From: Bacteroidales bacterium | Lineage (GTDB): Bacteria > Bacteroidota > Bacteroidia > Bacteroidales > UBA932 | Direction: 5' to 3' | Assembly: GCA_024691765.1 (NCBI GenBank) | Contig: JAILNI010000035.1 | Coordinates: 1-64,000 of the forward strand | Length of the DNA stretch: 64,000 bases | Part shown: piece by piece, positions 41,706-50,580 of the stretch | Layout: each line of letters starts with the position of its first letter | How positions within the stretch are numbered: position 1 is the stretch's first letter | Notes under the pieces: generated by a model | What the model was told of the DNA's origin: nothing | The model's input: only the letters and a program-made list of their open reading frames with translations | Database searches by the model: none | Position numbers and translations under genes: made by a program

Positions 41706-43517
41706 ATGAAACTTACAAACAGAGCAATAGCTCTTACATTTGCGGCCGCCGCCCTCCTCGCCTGCAGCAGGAATGGGGAGGACGGTTCCGCTTCCAGGGC
41801 GGTTTCCGATGCAAAGTACGTCGGGAAGGCCGTGGGCAATTTCGATGCGTCCGAATGGTATCCCGGAGGGCAGCTCGGAACCACTACGAACATAGCTGAC
41901 AACAGCTATGAAGATCCCGCCCCCGCGGTTACCGCAGCGGGCCTCGACCATGCCTTCAATCTGGGCGAATACCAGTTCGAGCGCACATACAACGAGGGCT
42001 CCGGCCAGTTCGGCGGCCTTGGTCCGGCACACGTCCGCAACAGCTGCCTCGACTGCCATCCCGCCTATGGGCATGGCCAGTGGAAGGAAAGCTATGTGGC
42101 CAACGGCTCCCAGTCGTGGGGCAATGGCTACCTTCTTGTGGTCTATTATGCCGCCAACGGCGAAACCAATGACGGACCCTATGTCGGAGAGGTGACCGGC
42201 ATGCCCCAGACAATGGTTTCCGCGCCCTTCCTGCCTCCCATCGACGAAACCAAAATCCAGCTCAGCTGGACCGAGATTTCCGAGATGGAGAGCGGCCTTC
42301 CGATGAAGTTCAGGGACGGCGAAACCTACAAACTTCAGTATCCCACCCTCTATATTCCCGAGGAAGCGTTCAATACCGATCCCACTCCTTATGAAACGGC
42401 AAGGGCTCAGGGCAAGACCGTAGGCTTCCGTCTCGAAAGCACTATCGGTGTGATCGGAGTGGGCCTCATCGACGCCCTTGACGAAGATGAGATGCGTGAG
42501 ACATACCGCTCCGAGGCCGCCTATTTCGCGAGCACGGGAGCGGAAGTGGCTGAAAAACTCAACCCTGCTTTCTGGGATGCTTCCGTCAACGATTTCGCAT
42601 CCTCAGCCTACTACGGCAACTGGCAGAGCGGCACGGTGCCTTTCTATGGTCAGACCGCCCTCATGTGCGGCGATGGCTATCTGGCAGACGGCACTCTCGT
42701 AAAGCGCGGCAGTTACTCCCCCGTGAAGCGCTTCACTTATGCGATGACCCGCGGAAGCCTGCAGGACGGAGCCGGCGCAAACGCCATCTGGAACATCACC
42801 AACGTGTCGCGTCCAGACCGTCCATTCTTATACACCACTGCCGCCTGGGCCAAGGCCATGAGCGGGAACGCCGATGTCATAGCGGCCATCAAGGCCGACC
42901 CTGCCTCCCCCTATTATGCCGACGGCACCGATGCGGGGATAAGGGAAGCGGTGTATGCCCTGCTTTGCCCCTCCACGAACCAGTTCGACAACCCTTACCA
43001 CAACTTCACCCCCGAGATGTCGGCCGACGAGTTTTACAACTTCATGGTGTGGCACCGCGGCCTCGCAATTCCGCGTGCCCGCGACCTCAACGACGCAACT
43101 GTGCAGAAGGGTAAGGAGCTCTTTAACAAGATGGGCTGCGCCTCCTGTCACAAGGCAAAATGGACCACCGGGGACGACAACTACTGGTCGCCGGCTCTCA
43201 ACGGAGGCAAACCCCTTCCGCGCTTTGCCCACCAGACCATCTACCCATATTCCGACTTCATCCAGCACAAGCTCCACATGAAGAACGACATTCACGGCAG
43301 TTGGTGCCGTACAACTCCTCTCTGGGGCCGCGGACTCTCCGCCCAGAACACCGGCCGTGGCGACCGTCTGCACGACTGCCGCGCCCGCAATGTGGTGGAA
43401 TCCATAATGTGGCATGCATACAGCAAGGATAGCGACGCCTATGACTCTGCAGAGCAGTTCTACAACCTCTCCAAGGAAGAGCGTGACGCTGTGGTTAAAT
43501 TCATCAATTCCATTTAA
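41706..43517 (+). CDS. Di-haem oxidoreductase (DHOR/DUF1111 family) lipoprotein
   Basis: The 603-residue exported protein has a lipoprotein-type signal with LLACS and two c-type haem motifs: CLDCH (114-118) and CASCH (478-482). This is the pattern of the DHOR family, distant relatives of MauG and bacterial di-haem peroxidases. The reaction is unknown; partners of imelysin are suspected in redox-coupled iron handling. ATG 41706 follows an in-frame TTG at 41700 and is preferred. Its haem attachment requires cytochrome c assembly, which the next gene encodes; the stop codon and next ATG overlap (TAATG). Confidence 0.9.
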   Translation: MKLTNRAIALTFAAAALLACSRNGEDGSASRAVSDAKYVGKAVGNFDASEWYPGGQLGTTTNIADNSYEDPAPAVTAAGLDHAFNLGEYQFERTYNEGSGQFGGLGPAHVRNSCLDCHPAYGHGQWKESYVANGSQSWGNGYLLVVYYAANGETNDGPYVGEVTGMPQTMVSAPFLPPIDETKIQLSWTEISEMESGLPMKFRDGETYKLQYPTLYIPEEAFNTDPTPYETARAQGKTVGFRLESTIGVIGVGLIDALDEDEMRETYRSEAAYFASTGAEVAEKLNPAFWDASVNDFASSAYYGNWQSGTVPFYGQTALMCGDGYLADGTLVKRGSYSPVKRFTYAMTRGSLQDGAGANAIWNITNVSRPDRPFLYTTAAWAKAMSGNADVIAAIKADPASPYYADGTDAGIREAVYALLCPSTNQFDNPYHNFTPEMSADEFYNFMVWHRGLAIPRARDLNDATVQKGKELFNKMGCASCHKAKWTTGDDNYWSPALNGGKPLPRFAHQTIYPYSDFIQHKLHMKNDIHGSWCRTTPLWGRGLSAQNTGRGDRLHDCRARNVVESIMWHAYSKDSDAYDSAEQFYNLSKEERDAVVKFINSI

Positions 43518-45595
43518 TGAAAGTAAAGGTTTTCAAGACAATATCCTTCTCGGCTATGGCAGTCCTCATCCTCGTGATGGCGGCTGCCACAGTCTTTGAG
43601 AAGTTCAGGGGAACCGAGTATGCCCTGAGCCACTTCTACCACTCCCCCTTGTTCATCGCCCTTTGGGCGGTGGCGGCGGTATGCGGACTCATTTACATCT
43701 TCTCGGTCAAGATGCAGCGCAACCCCGCTACGCTGGGCATCCACTTCGCTTTCGCGCTTATTCTCGCCGGGGCCCTGCTGACCTTCCTGACAGGAAAAAG
43801 CGGCGAAGTCCACCTCCGCTTGGGAGAGCCCGCTACGGAAGTGTATATACTCGATGACGGCGACAGCGCCCCCCTTCCGTTCAGCATCAGCCTCGAACGC
43901 TTCGAAATAGAGTACTACCGAGGTTCGCGCAGGCCTTCAGACTTCATAAGCGAGGTTACAATCGACGGGAAGAACATGGTTATATCGATGAACATTATTG
44001 CCAAATATGAGGGATACCGTTTCTACCAGGCCGACTTCGATCCGGACATGCAGGGCAGCATTCTCGCCGTAAGCCACGACCCCTGGGGGATTGGCGTCAC
44101 TTATGCCGGCTACCTGCTTCTGGCCCTCTCCATGCTGGGATTTTTCTTCCAGCGCGACAGCGGCTTCCGCAGGGCTCTCAGGCGTCTTTCCGGAACTGCC
44201 GCGGCAGCGGTAATCATGCTCTTTGCAGGCAGCGTTCCGGCGGGAGCCCGAAGCATTGGGGACCTGCCCGCCATTCCCCGCGACGTGGCGGAACAGTTCG
44301 GGGATCTCTATGTGTATTACAACGACCGTATCTGCCCGCTGCAGACCCTCGCCCGCGACTATACCCTCAAGGCATACGGTAAGGCGCATTACGGCCCTTA
44401 TTCGGCGGAACAGACAGTAACGGCGTGGCTTTTCTACTACGACTGGTGGCGCACTGTGCCGGTAAAGCTGAAGTCAAAGGAAAAGGGTACGGCGAAGGAG
44501 CAGGAAAAACTCTCCCTTTTGCGGGCTGTCGCTTCCGGAGAAGCTTTCAACATCTTCCCGATAGCCGACAGCACCGGAAAGGTTGAATGGTACAACCCTG
44601 TGGGAGATCTTCCTGCAGGGCTCGACTATGAGCACTGGGTGTTCGTTCGAAAATCCCTGGACCTGATGGGTCGGGAGGTCGCCGCGGAAAACTGGAGCGA
44701 AGTCTCACGCATCCTTTCCCGGATACGCAAATATCAGGAAAAGACCGCCTCGGAGATGCTTCCTCCGCGGGGAAAGGTCAGGGCAGAAAAGTTCTGGAAC
44801 CGCATCTCAAGGCCCATGATACCATTCATGGCAAGCATTAGCCTGGGAATGGTGTTCTTCATCCTGTTCGGCATCTGGCTGGCAAGGGAAAAGAAGCCTT
44901 CGAAAGCCCTGCAGAATGTGCTGCTGGTTCTTGCTGCTGTGCTGCTGGCCTACCTTGTACTGGCGATAGGCCTGCGCTGGTACATTTCGGGCCACGGCCC
45001 CTTCGCGGGCACCTGGTCGGTTATGATGCTCATGGCTTTCCTCGCCACCCTCGCACAGATTCTGCTCGCCAGACACTTCCCTCTGGTGCAGCCACTTGGA
45101 TTCCTTGTGGCGGGCTTTACGATGCTGGTGGCGGCTCTTGCGGGAGCGAGCCCCAAGATAACCCACCTGATGCCGGTGCTGCAGAGCCCCCTGCTTTCCA
45201 TCCATGTGCTCAGCATGATGATTTCCTACACCCTCTTCGGACTGGTGGCCCTCAACGGCTTTATGGGCATATTCATGAAGGGGAAGGCTGCGGAGACGCT
45301 CCGGGATGTCTCGCTGGTAGTTCTCTATCCCGCAGTATTCATAATCACTTTCGGCACCTTCATCGGGGCTGTATGGGCCAATATCTCCTGGGGAAGCTAC
45401 TGGGCCTGGGACCCCAAGGAAACCTGGGCTCTGATAACGCTGCTTGTGTATGCGGGAGCCCTGCACGGAAGCTCCATAAAATTCATGAAGAATCCGCGGG
45501 TCTTCCATATTTACACGCTGCTGGCTTTCCTGTGCGTGCTTATAACCTATTTCGGGGTGAACCTCATCCTCGGAGGGATGCACAGCTACGCATAG
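43517..45595 (+). CDS. Fused ResB/CcsA cytochrome c biogenesis protein (system II)
   Basis: The 692-residue membrane protein combines an N-terminal ResB-like part (about 1-240: several membrane segments and a periplasmic domain) with a C-terminal CcsA part. The haem-handling WWD motif WGSYWAWDPKETW is at 625-637, flanked by hydrophobic helices with conserved His residues (HVLSMMISY and GALHGSS). System II exports haem and ligates it to CXXCH motifs in the periplasm. It directly follows the di-haem gene, its likely client. It ends 3 bp from the convergent di-iron regulator gene. Confidence 0.93.
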   Translation: MKVKVFKTISFSAMAVLILVMAAATVFEKFRGTEYALSHFYHSPLFIALWAVAAVCGLIYIFSVKMQRNPATLGIHFAFALILAGALLTFLTGKSGEVHLRLGEPATEVYILDDGDSAPLPFSISLERFEIEYYRGSRRPSDFISEVTIDGKNMVISMNIIAKYEGYRFYQADFDPDMQGSILAVSHDPWGIGVTYAGYLLLALSMLGFFFQRDSGFRRALRRLSGTAAAAVIMLFAGSVPAGARSIGDLPAIPRDVAEQFGDLYVYYNDRICPLQTLARDYTLKAYGKAHYGPYSAEQTVTAWLFYYDWWRTVPVKLKSKEKGTAKEQEKLSLLRAVASGEAFNIFPIADSTGKVEWYNPVGDLPAGLDYEHWVFVRKSLDLMGREVAAENWSEVSRILSRIRKYQEKTASEMLPPRGKVRAEKFWNRISRPMIPFMASISLGMVFFILFGIWLAREKKPSKALQNVLLVLAAVLLAYLVLAIGLRWYISGHGPFAGTWSVMMLMAFLATLAQILLARHFPLVQPLGFLVAGFTMLVAALAGASPKITHLMPVLQSPLLSIHVLSMMISYTLFGLVALNGFMGIFMKGKAAETLRDVSLVVLYPAVFIITFGTFIGAVWANISWGSYWAWDPKETWALITLLVYAGALHGSSIKFMKNPRVFHIYTLLAFLCVLITYFGVNLILGGMHSYA

Positions 45596-45598
45596 GCG

Positions 45599-46453
45599 CT
45601 ATTTTATAGACTCTATATCTATCAATCCCTGGAGGATTGCGTAAGCGGTGAGGCCGGCTATCGACTTGATGCCGGTCTTTTCCGTTATGTTCTTGCGGTG
45701 CGTCATCACGGTAAAGATGGACAGGCCGTATTTATAGGCTATCTCCTTGTTCTGCAGGCCCTGGGCGACGCAGACGAGGATTTCCTTTTCACGCGGGCTG
45801 AGTTTCCCCTCGATGAGAGGAAGGATGAGGCAATCCTCTATGCGCGAATGTATTACCAGGTCTTCCTTGAAACGGAAGAGGAAGGAAAGCAGCTCGGTTA
45901 CGCGGCTGTCCTGCCTGTCGTAAGCTATGTACTTCAGGAGCAGGTTGATAAGGTCCTGGATTTTCTCGCCTATATCCCCGTGCTCGTGGCGGAAAATCTT
46001 CTCGCTGCCGTGCCCCTTGCGGTCGAGCGCCTCAAGAGAGGGAAATATCTTTTCTTCCTCAAGCATGAAATGCCTTCCCAGTTCTTCCTTGAACTTGCTG
46101 AAGAACTCCCCTATCACCTTTTTCTGGGATTCAGGACGCCCAACAAGCACCATGCTGATTTCCCTTTCCAAATCGGGCAGGAGACGGTAGACATAGGCAT
46201 CGTGGGAATTGCGAAGGAATGCGATGACGTCCGAAATGCGCATCTTCTCCAATTCGGCCTCCGAAGGCCGGTAGTTCTCTGAAGAGGCAATACTGCATAT
46301 GGTCAGGAAGGTGAACTCGTCCTTGCCCTCATGTTCGCACCATTCCTCTACCGTGGATTCGCCGAAACCAAGTCGCATATCCAGCCTTTCCACTATCGAG
46401 AGAAGCGACGGCGCCGAGTTCACAAGGTCGGCCATTCTTGAATTACCGGTCAT
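45599..46453 (-). CDS. RIC/hemerythrin-like di-iron protein fused to LuxR HTH
   Basis: The 284-residue protein has three parts. Residues 1-60 resemble the N-terminal ScdA/DUF542 domain of repair-of-iron-centres proteins. Residues 75-210 form a hemerythrin-like four-helix bundle with potential ligands His84, His128, Glu132, His158 (or His156), His202 and Glu206; these match the spacing of the E. coli YtfE di-iron ligands (His84, His129, Glu133, His160, His204, Glu208). Residues 215-275 are a LuxR/GerE helix-turn-helix (LSPREKEILVCVAQGLQNKEIA, IFTVMTHRKNI). A fused iron, oxygen or NO-responsive transcription regulator is the natural reading. It follows tamL by 13 bp and converges on the imelysin/di-haem operon. 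Confidence 0.85.
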   Translation of the reverse strand: MTGNSRMADLVNSAPSLLSIVERLDMRLGFGESTVEEWCEHEGKDEFTFLTICSIASSENYRPSEAELEKMRISDVIAFLRNSHDAYVYRLLPDLEREISMVLVGRPESQKKVIGEFFSKFKEELGRHFMLEEEKIFPSLEALDRKGHGSEKIFRHEHGDIGEKIQDLINLLLKYIAYDRQDSRVTELLSFLFRFKEDLVIHSRIEDCLILPLIEGKLSPREKEILVCVAQGLQNKEIAYKYGLSIFTVMTHRKNITEKTGIKSIAGLTAYAILQGLIDIESIK

Positions 46454-46466
46454 ATAAACGATTGAT

Positions 46467-48608
46467 TTAGAAGGGATAACCTATACCGAAATGAAATGCG
46501 TTGTTGCCGGATGCCAGCCATTCGTTGGCGCCAACCAGACGCCTTCCCGCCTGCCGGCTCGGGTCGTACAGCTGCATGCCGAAGTCCACACGTATGAGTA
46601 TGAACTGAAGGTTGAGCCTGAGGCCTACCCCCCAGTCCGCTGCGACCGATTTGTAGAAGTCCTCTATGTTGAAGCCTCCCGAACCGGTATAGTCCGAAAT
46701 GGTCCATACATTACCCACGTCGGAGAAGATGGCGCCTTCGAACTTCCAGACTATGCCGAAACGGTATTCCAGGTTGGCCTCCAGCTTAAGGTCGCCTGTC
46801 TGGCTGGGGATGGAGAAATAGGTATTGAGTTTCTCCGCTCCCGGCCCCAGGGCCCTTGCCTGCCAGCCCCTCATGCTCGATGCGCCGCCTGCATAGAACT
46901 GCTTTTCAAACGGGAGGGCGCTGCTGTTGCCGTATGCGTAACCTACACCGCCAAGAAGCCTTACGGCCACGGCCTGACGGTTCTCATACCCGTAACGCCT
47001 CGTCCTCGCCCATGAGTACTCCCCTCTCACGTACTGCGAATATGGAACGCCTCCGATAAGGTAAGTGCCTGAAGAAGTCTGGAGATAGCGGTTGAAAAGG
47101 CTCAGTACGTTACCCGAAAAGTCTACGCTGAGCCTGTGGGAGGTATACGAGCCCTGAGGCACGATGTCGGCGCTGGAGTTATAATAGAAATCCGCTCCAA
47201 GACCGGCGTCCATATGGGCCTGATATGCGTAACGCATGAAAGGATTGTGAGACAGGGTATTCTCGAAGGCGGAATCAAGGTTGAACAGCTTTACGAAATT
47301 CGCCCTGAGGGGAAACACCTTGTAGGAAATGTTGCCCCTTGTAACCCCGGAATAACCGAATGCGGCGGAAATAACCTCCCTGTTGTATTCGGGCCTGTCC
47401 TGATAATTGTAGGCGGCGCTTATCTCGGTGCGCGGAATGCGGGGGCCCTTGAACGCAGTATACGGAAGACCAAGGAATTTCGGCAGGCTGAGTCCGGCCG
47501 ATATACCGTATTCAACGGCCTGCGTTCCGTCGGAGAGGCGATACTGGAAATCCCCGCTGAACGCAAGGTTGAACCACTCTCCCCCATGGAATATGTTCTT
47601 GTGGTAGAACGACACCTGAGGGGAGAAGCCCAGGAGCCCGCTGGAATTGGAACTGCCTTCAGCCTTAATCCTGAAGCCCTGGACGGGCGACTGGGAAAGC
47701 ACTATGCCGCAATCCACCTTGTTGGTGTCTGACGGGGTCATCTGGACCTGCACGCTGCTGAAAACCTTAATGTTGGACAGGCGTGCATAGGTATTCGCCA
47801 CGTTCTTTTCAGAATAGACCTCACCCGGATGTATGGTTCCCAGGTCGCGGAGAAGCTTTACCCTGAAGGGCAACGTCTCCGGTTTGGTGATGTTCACCTG
47901 GCCGATATAGTAGCGCCTCAGCGGCCTGGCCGCTGCAGGGGTTTCGTTGCGGGTGTACTCATTGATGCGGTAGATGAGCTTCGCAGTGCCGTCTGAGAGC
48001 GTGTCGGCCTCAAATGAGAAATGGTTCTTGACAAGGTCGAAATAGCCCAGGTCGCGCAGCCTTGCCGTGCTGCGTACCGTTTCCGCTTCCAGAATCTGTT
48101 CGGACAGCCATTCCCCACGCACCGCGGCTGAACAGGCAAGGGTGTCGGCGTAGAAATCGCCCGGAAAGTCTCCGCCAGAAGGTATGTCGTAGCAGACCGA
48201 GGAAATCACGTAGCTGCGGCCTGGAGTCACGTTATATGTAACCCTGGCCTTTTTCCCTTTGAGACTGACTTCCGGAACCACTTTCGAGCCGTAATAGCCC
48301 AGGTATTCCATGCGCGTGGCCAGGTTGTCGCAGGTGGACGCCACCGCCGTGGAGTCGAACACCACGGGCGCACGCCCTATCTTGTGGAACAGGCCGTCCC
48401 GGCGCGACCAGTTGTACACGCATATGAGCGGACTCCAGCTCTGGGCGTCCTGCCTCAGGTATGAGTCCAGCTCGGATTCGGAGAAGCGCACCGGCGAAGA
48501 TATCTCTATGTCGTTGCGGACCAGACGGTACTCCCCCTCCTCCAACACCCTCGTGGTGCTGCAGGATGCCGCCAGAAGCAGGCAAATCAGAGGGAGAAAG
48601 CGCTTCAT
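46467..48608 (-). CDS. TamL-like BamA-superfamily outer-membrane lipoprotein
   Basis: The 713-residue protein has a lipobox LLLAASC (Cys16), POTRA-like domains (about 30-330, e.g. GRSYVISSVCYDIPSG and ARLRDLGYFDLVKNHF) and a C-terminal Omp85 barrel with the conserved lid-lock motif region GGASSMRGW. Lipoprotein forms of TamA (TamL) are characteristic of Bacteroidetes and work with TamB in envelope assembly; TamB is not in the window. The start is only 7 nt from a -7 box, implying a leaderless mRNA. It is 11 bp downstream of the amylase gene. Confidence 0.88.
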   Translation of the reverse strand: MKRFLPLICLLLAASCSTTRVLEEGEYRLVRNDIEISSPVRFSESELDSYLRQDAQSWSPLICVYNWSRRDGLFHKIGRAPVVFDSTAVASTCDNLATRMEYLGYYGSKVVPEVSLKGKKARVTYNVTPGRSYVISSVCYDIPSGGDFPGDFYADTLACSAAVRGEWLSEQILEAETVRSTARLRDLGYFDLVKNHFSFEADTLSDGTAKLIYRINEYTRNETPAAARPLRRYYIGQVNITKPETLPFRVKLLRDLGTIHPGEVYSEKNVANTYARLSNIKVFSSVQVQMTPSDTNKVDCGIVLSQSPVQGFRIKAEGSSNSSGLLGFSPQVSFYHKNIFHGGEWFNLAFSGDFQYRLSDGTQAVEYGISAGLSLPKFLGLPYTAFKGPRIPRTEISAAYNYQDRPEYNREVISAAFGYSGVTRGNISYKVFPLRANFVKLFNLDSAFENTLSHNPFMRYAYQAHMDAGLGADFYYNSSADIVPQGSYTSHRLSVDFSGNVLSLFNRYLQTSSGTYLIGGVPYSQYVRGEYSWARTRRYGYENRQAVAVRLLGGVGYAYGNSSALPFEKQFYAGGASSMRGWQARALGPGAEKLNTYFSIPSQTGDLKLEANLEYRFGIVWKFEGAIFSDVGNVWTISDYTGSGGFNIEDFYKSVAADWGVGLRLNLQFILIRVDFGMQLYDPSRQAGRRLVGANEWLASGNNAFHFGIGYPF

Positions 48609-48614
48609 AATCTA

Positions 48615-48622
48615 CAAATTTA
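48615..48622 (-). promoter_or_regulatory. -7 box of tamL overlapping the upstream stop codon
   Basis: On the minus strand TAAATTTG (48622-48615) includes the TAA stop of the amylase gene and ends 6 nt before the tamL ATG at 48608. No good -33 box was seen. Confidence 0.45.
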
Positions 48623-49882
48623 CAAAAATTTCTTGATGCAGATATCCCAGGGAGCCGCTTCAAGCCTGAGTTCAGGAGGGCAGCCTTTGCCGCACGCTGA
48701 GCGCAACTCCGGTGGCAGGCAGATGTCAGCGCACGCCGGAGAGGAACTGAAATTGCAGAGAACAGCCCATGCTCCGGAGCCTCCGTAACGTACGAATGCA
48801 AAGTGGGCGTCGGGATTGAAGCCGGGCGAATCTGCATTGCAATAGCAGAGGTCCCAGTTACGCAATCCCCTGAATATGCGCTCGTAGGCCAGAATGGCCC
48901 GGTAGCGCTGCAGGACGGGGTTTCCGCTGTGCGGAAGAGGACTGTCCTGCAGGGTGGCCACCCTTACGGAATTGAAGATGGAAGTGCGTCCGTCGGCCGA
49001 TTCCGGAGCTGCCTCCCCCAGTTCCTGGCCTGCATAGACCATGAAGGATGCATTGTTGAAAAGAGCCCCGAAAGCCAGGGCTGCATAGCCTTTGGCAGGA
49101 GTTCCCGCGAACTGCGGGGATGAGAGCCTCTGTTCGTCGTGGTTCTCGAGGAAGTTGAGCATGCCGTCCTGCATATCCCCCAGTTCCTGCCAGTTGCTGC
49201 TGAGGGCGCACACGCTGCGGCCTTCCGTCAAAATACCCCTCGCGATGTCGTAGAAACCCGATTTGTCGTAAAGCAGGTTAAAGCCTGCATCCTTCAGGAA
49301 AGGCCGGTAATTGGCCTTGTCGTAAACTTCTGCAATGAAGATGAAGCTGGGGTGTACCCTGCGTACCTCAGCGGCAAGCCAGCCGAGGAAATCCAGGGGC
49401 ACGAGTTCCGCCATGTCGCAGCGGAAACCGTCCACGCCGAGTCCAGCCCAGAAAAGGGCTATGCTTTTCATGGACTCCCACGCGCCTGGAGCCGAATAAT
49501 CTATCTTGCGAGTATCTGTCCAGTCGTAATCGCAGTACGGCAGGGTCGGAACGTCGGTGCAGTCCGGAGACACATGATTGGGCACAAGGTCGGTTATGAC
49601 CTTCAGCCCGGCGGCGTGCGTACGCTCCACGAGAGCCTTGAACTCTTCCAGGCGCCTGTCCGGATCGTCCGCCAGATACGGATTGACGTCGTAATAATCC
49701 TCTATCGAATAAGGCGATCCCGGATCGCCCTTGACGTAGTCTTTCCCCGAAGCGTGCCTCGGGATGCCGGTATACCAGATGCAGTCGGCTCCAAGAGACT
49801 TCACATAATTGAAAGCGGGAACTTTCCAGTCGGAAAAGCGCCCGCGGCCCCACAATCTCGGAAGAACCTGATAAACAATCAT
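48620..49882 (-). CDS. GH13 alpha-amylase family glycosidase, cytoplasmic
   Basis: The 420-residue protein begins with the (beta/alpha)8 barrel and has no signal peptide, so it is probably intracellular. The four GH13 motifs are present: DLVPNHV (98-104), GFRCDMAE with nucleophile Asp156, FIAEVYD with acid/base Glu185, and FLENHDEQR with Asp249. It would hydrolyse internal alpha-1,4 links of maltodextrin or glycogen; exact specificity is open. It overlaps the methyltransferase gene by 4 nt and lies in the same run as phosphofructokinase. Confidence 0.88.
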   Translation of the reverse strand: MIVYQVLPRLWGRGRFSDWKVPAFNYVKSLGADCIWYTGIPRHASGKDYVKGDPGSPYSIEDYYDVNPYLADDPDRRLEEFKALVERTHAAGLKVITDLVPNHVSPDCTDVPTLPYCDYDWTDTRKIDYSAPGAWESMKSIALFWAGLGVDGFRCDMAELVPLDFLGWLAAEVRRVHPSFIFIAEVYDKANYRPFLKDAGFNLLYDKSGFYDIARGILTEGRSVCALSSNWQELGDMQDGMLNFLENHDEQRLSSPQFAGTPAKGYAALAFGALFNNASFMVYAGQELGEAAPESADGRTSIFNSVRVATLQDSPLPHSGNPVLQRYRAILAYERIFRGLRNWDLCYCNADSPGFNPDAHFAFVRYGGSGAWAVLCNFSSSPACADICLPPELRSACGKGCPPELRLEAAPWDICIKKFL

Positions 49883-50580
49883 TTGCGACGGAATTCAGAA
49901 ACCGTTACCGCAGTAGCCACCGCAACGTTCAGAGATTCCGCGTGGGCCCCTTTCGCAAAGCACGGTATGGTAATGCGGCGGGTAATCTTCGCTGCGACGG
50001 CATCGGACACTCCTTCCGACTCGTTGCCCATGACTATGAGGCCCTCGGAAGGAAGGTCGCAGGAGTATATCGGGTCTCCTTTGAGGAAGGTGCCGAACAC
50101 CCCGAGCCCTGCTGAAGCGAAACTTTCGCAAAGCGAAGGCAAGTCGCAGTAGACAGGCCTTTTACGGAAGACAGTACCCATACTCGCCTGGATCACCTTG
50201 GGGTTGTAAACTTCCACCGTGTCGGGCGAAGCGTAAACGGTGTCGACCCCGAACCAGTCGGCTATGCGGAGTATGGTGCCCAGGTTGCCGGGATCACGGA
50301 TTGAATCCAGCGCAAGGCAGAGCCCGGACGGACGTTCGGGAGCCATGTCGGATGGCTGACGCACCACCGCCAGCACAGGCGGGGGCGTGCTAAGGCCGGA
50401 GAGCCTTTCCATGGTCTTCTCCCCCACTTCCTCACGGCGTATCACCCTCTCTACATCTAGCCCCGAAGCAAGGGCCTCGGCGACCATCTTTTCGCCTTCG
50501 ACCACAAACAAACCAAAGGAGTCCCGGTACTTCTTTTCCCGGAGACTCCTTATGGTTTTGATGTCGTTCGCGCTGAGCAC
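49879..50580 (-). CDS. SpoU/TrmH-family RNA 2'-O-methyltransferase
   Basis: The 233-residue protein has an N-terminal substrate-binding domain (KKYRDSFGLFVVEGEKMV) and a SPOUT fold with motif 1 LDSIRDPGNLGTILRIADWFG, motif 2 GLIVMGNESEGVS and motif 3 IPCFAKGAHAESLNVAVATAV. It is probably an rRNA or tRNA ribose methyltransferase such as RlmB or the TsnR-like group. The start is GTG 50580, sharing one base with the stop codon of the phosphofructokinase gene (TAGTG), which favours translational coupling. Confidence 0.9.
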   Translation of the reverse strand: MLSANDIKTIRSLREKKYRDSFGLFVVEGEKMVAEALASGLDVERVIRREEVGEKTMERLSGLSTPPPVLAVVRQPSDMAPERPSGLCLALDSIRDPGNLGTILRIADWFGVDTVYASPDTVEVYNPKVIQASMGTVFRKRPVYCDLPSLCESFASAGLGVFGTFLKGDPIYSCDLPSEGLIVMGNESEGVSDAVAAKITRRITIPCFAKGAHAESLNVAVATAVTVSEFRRK

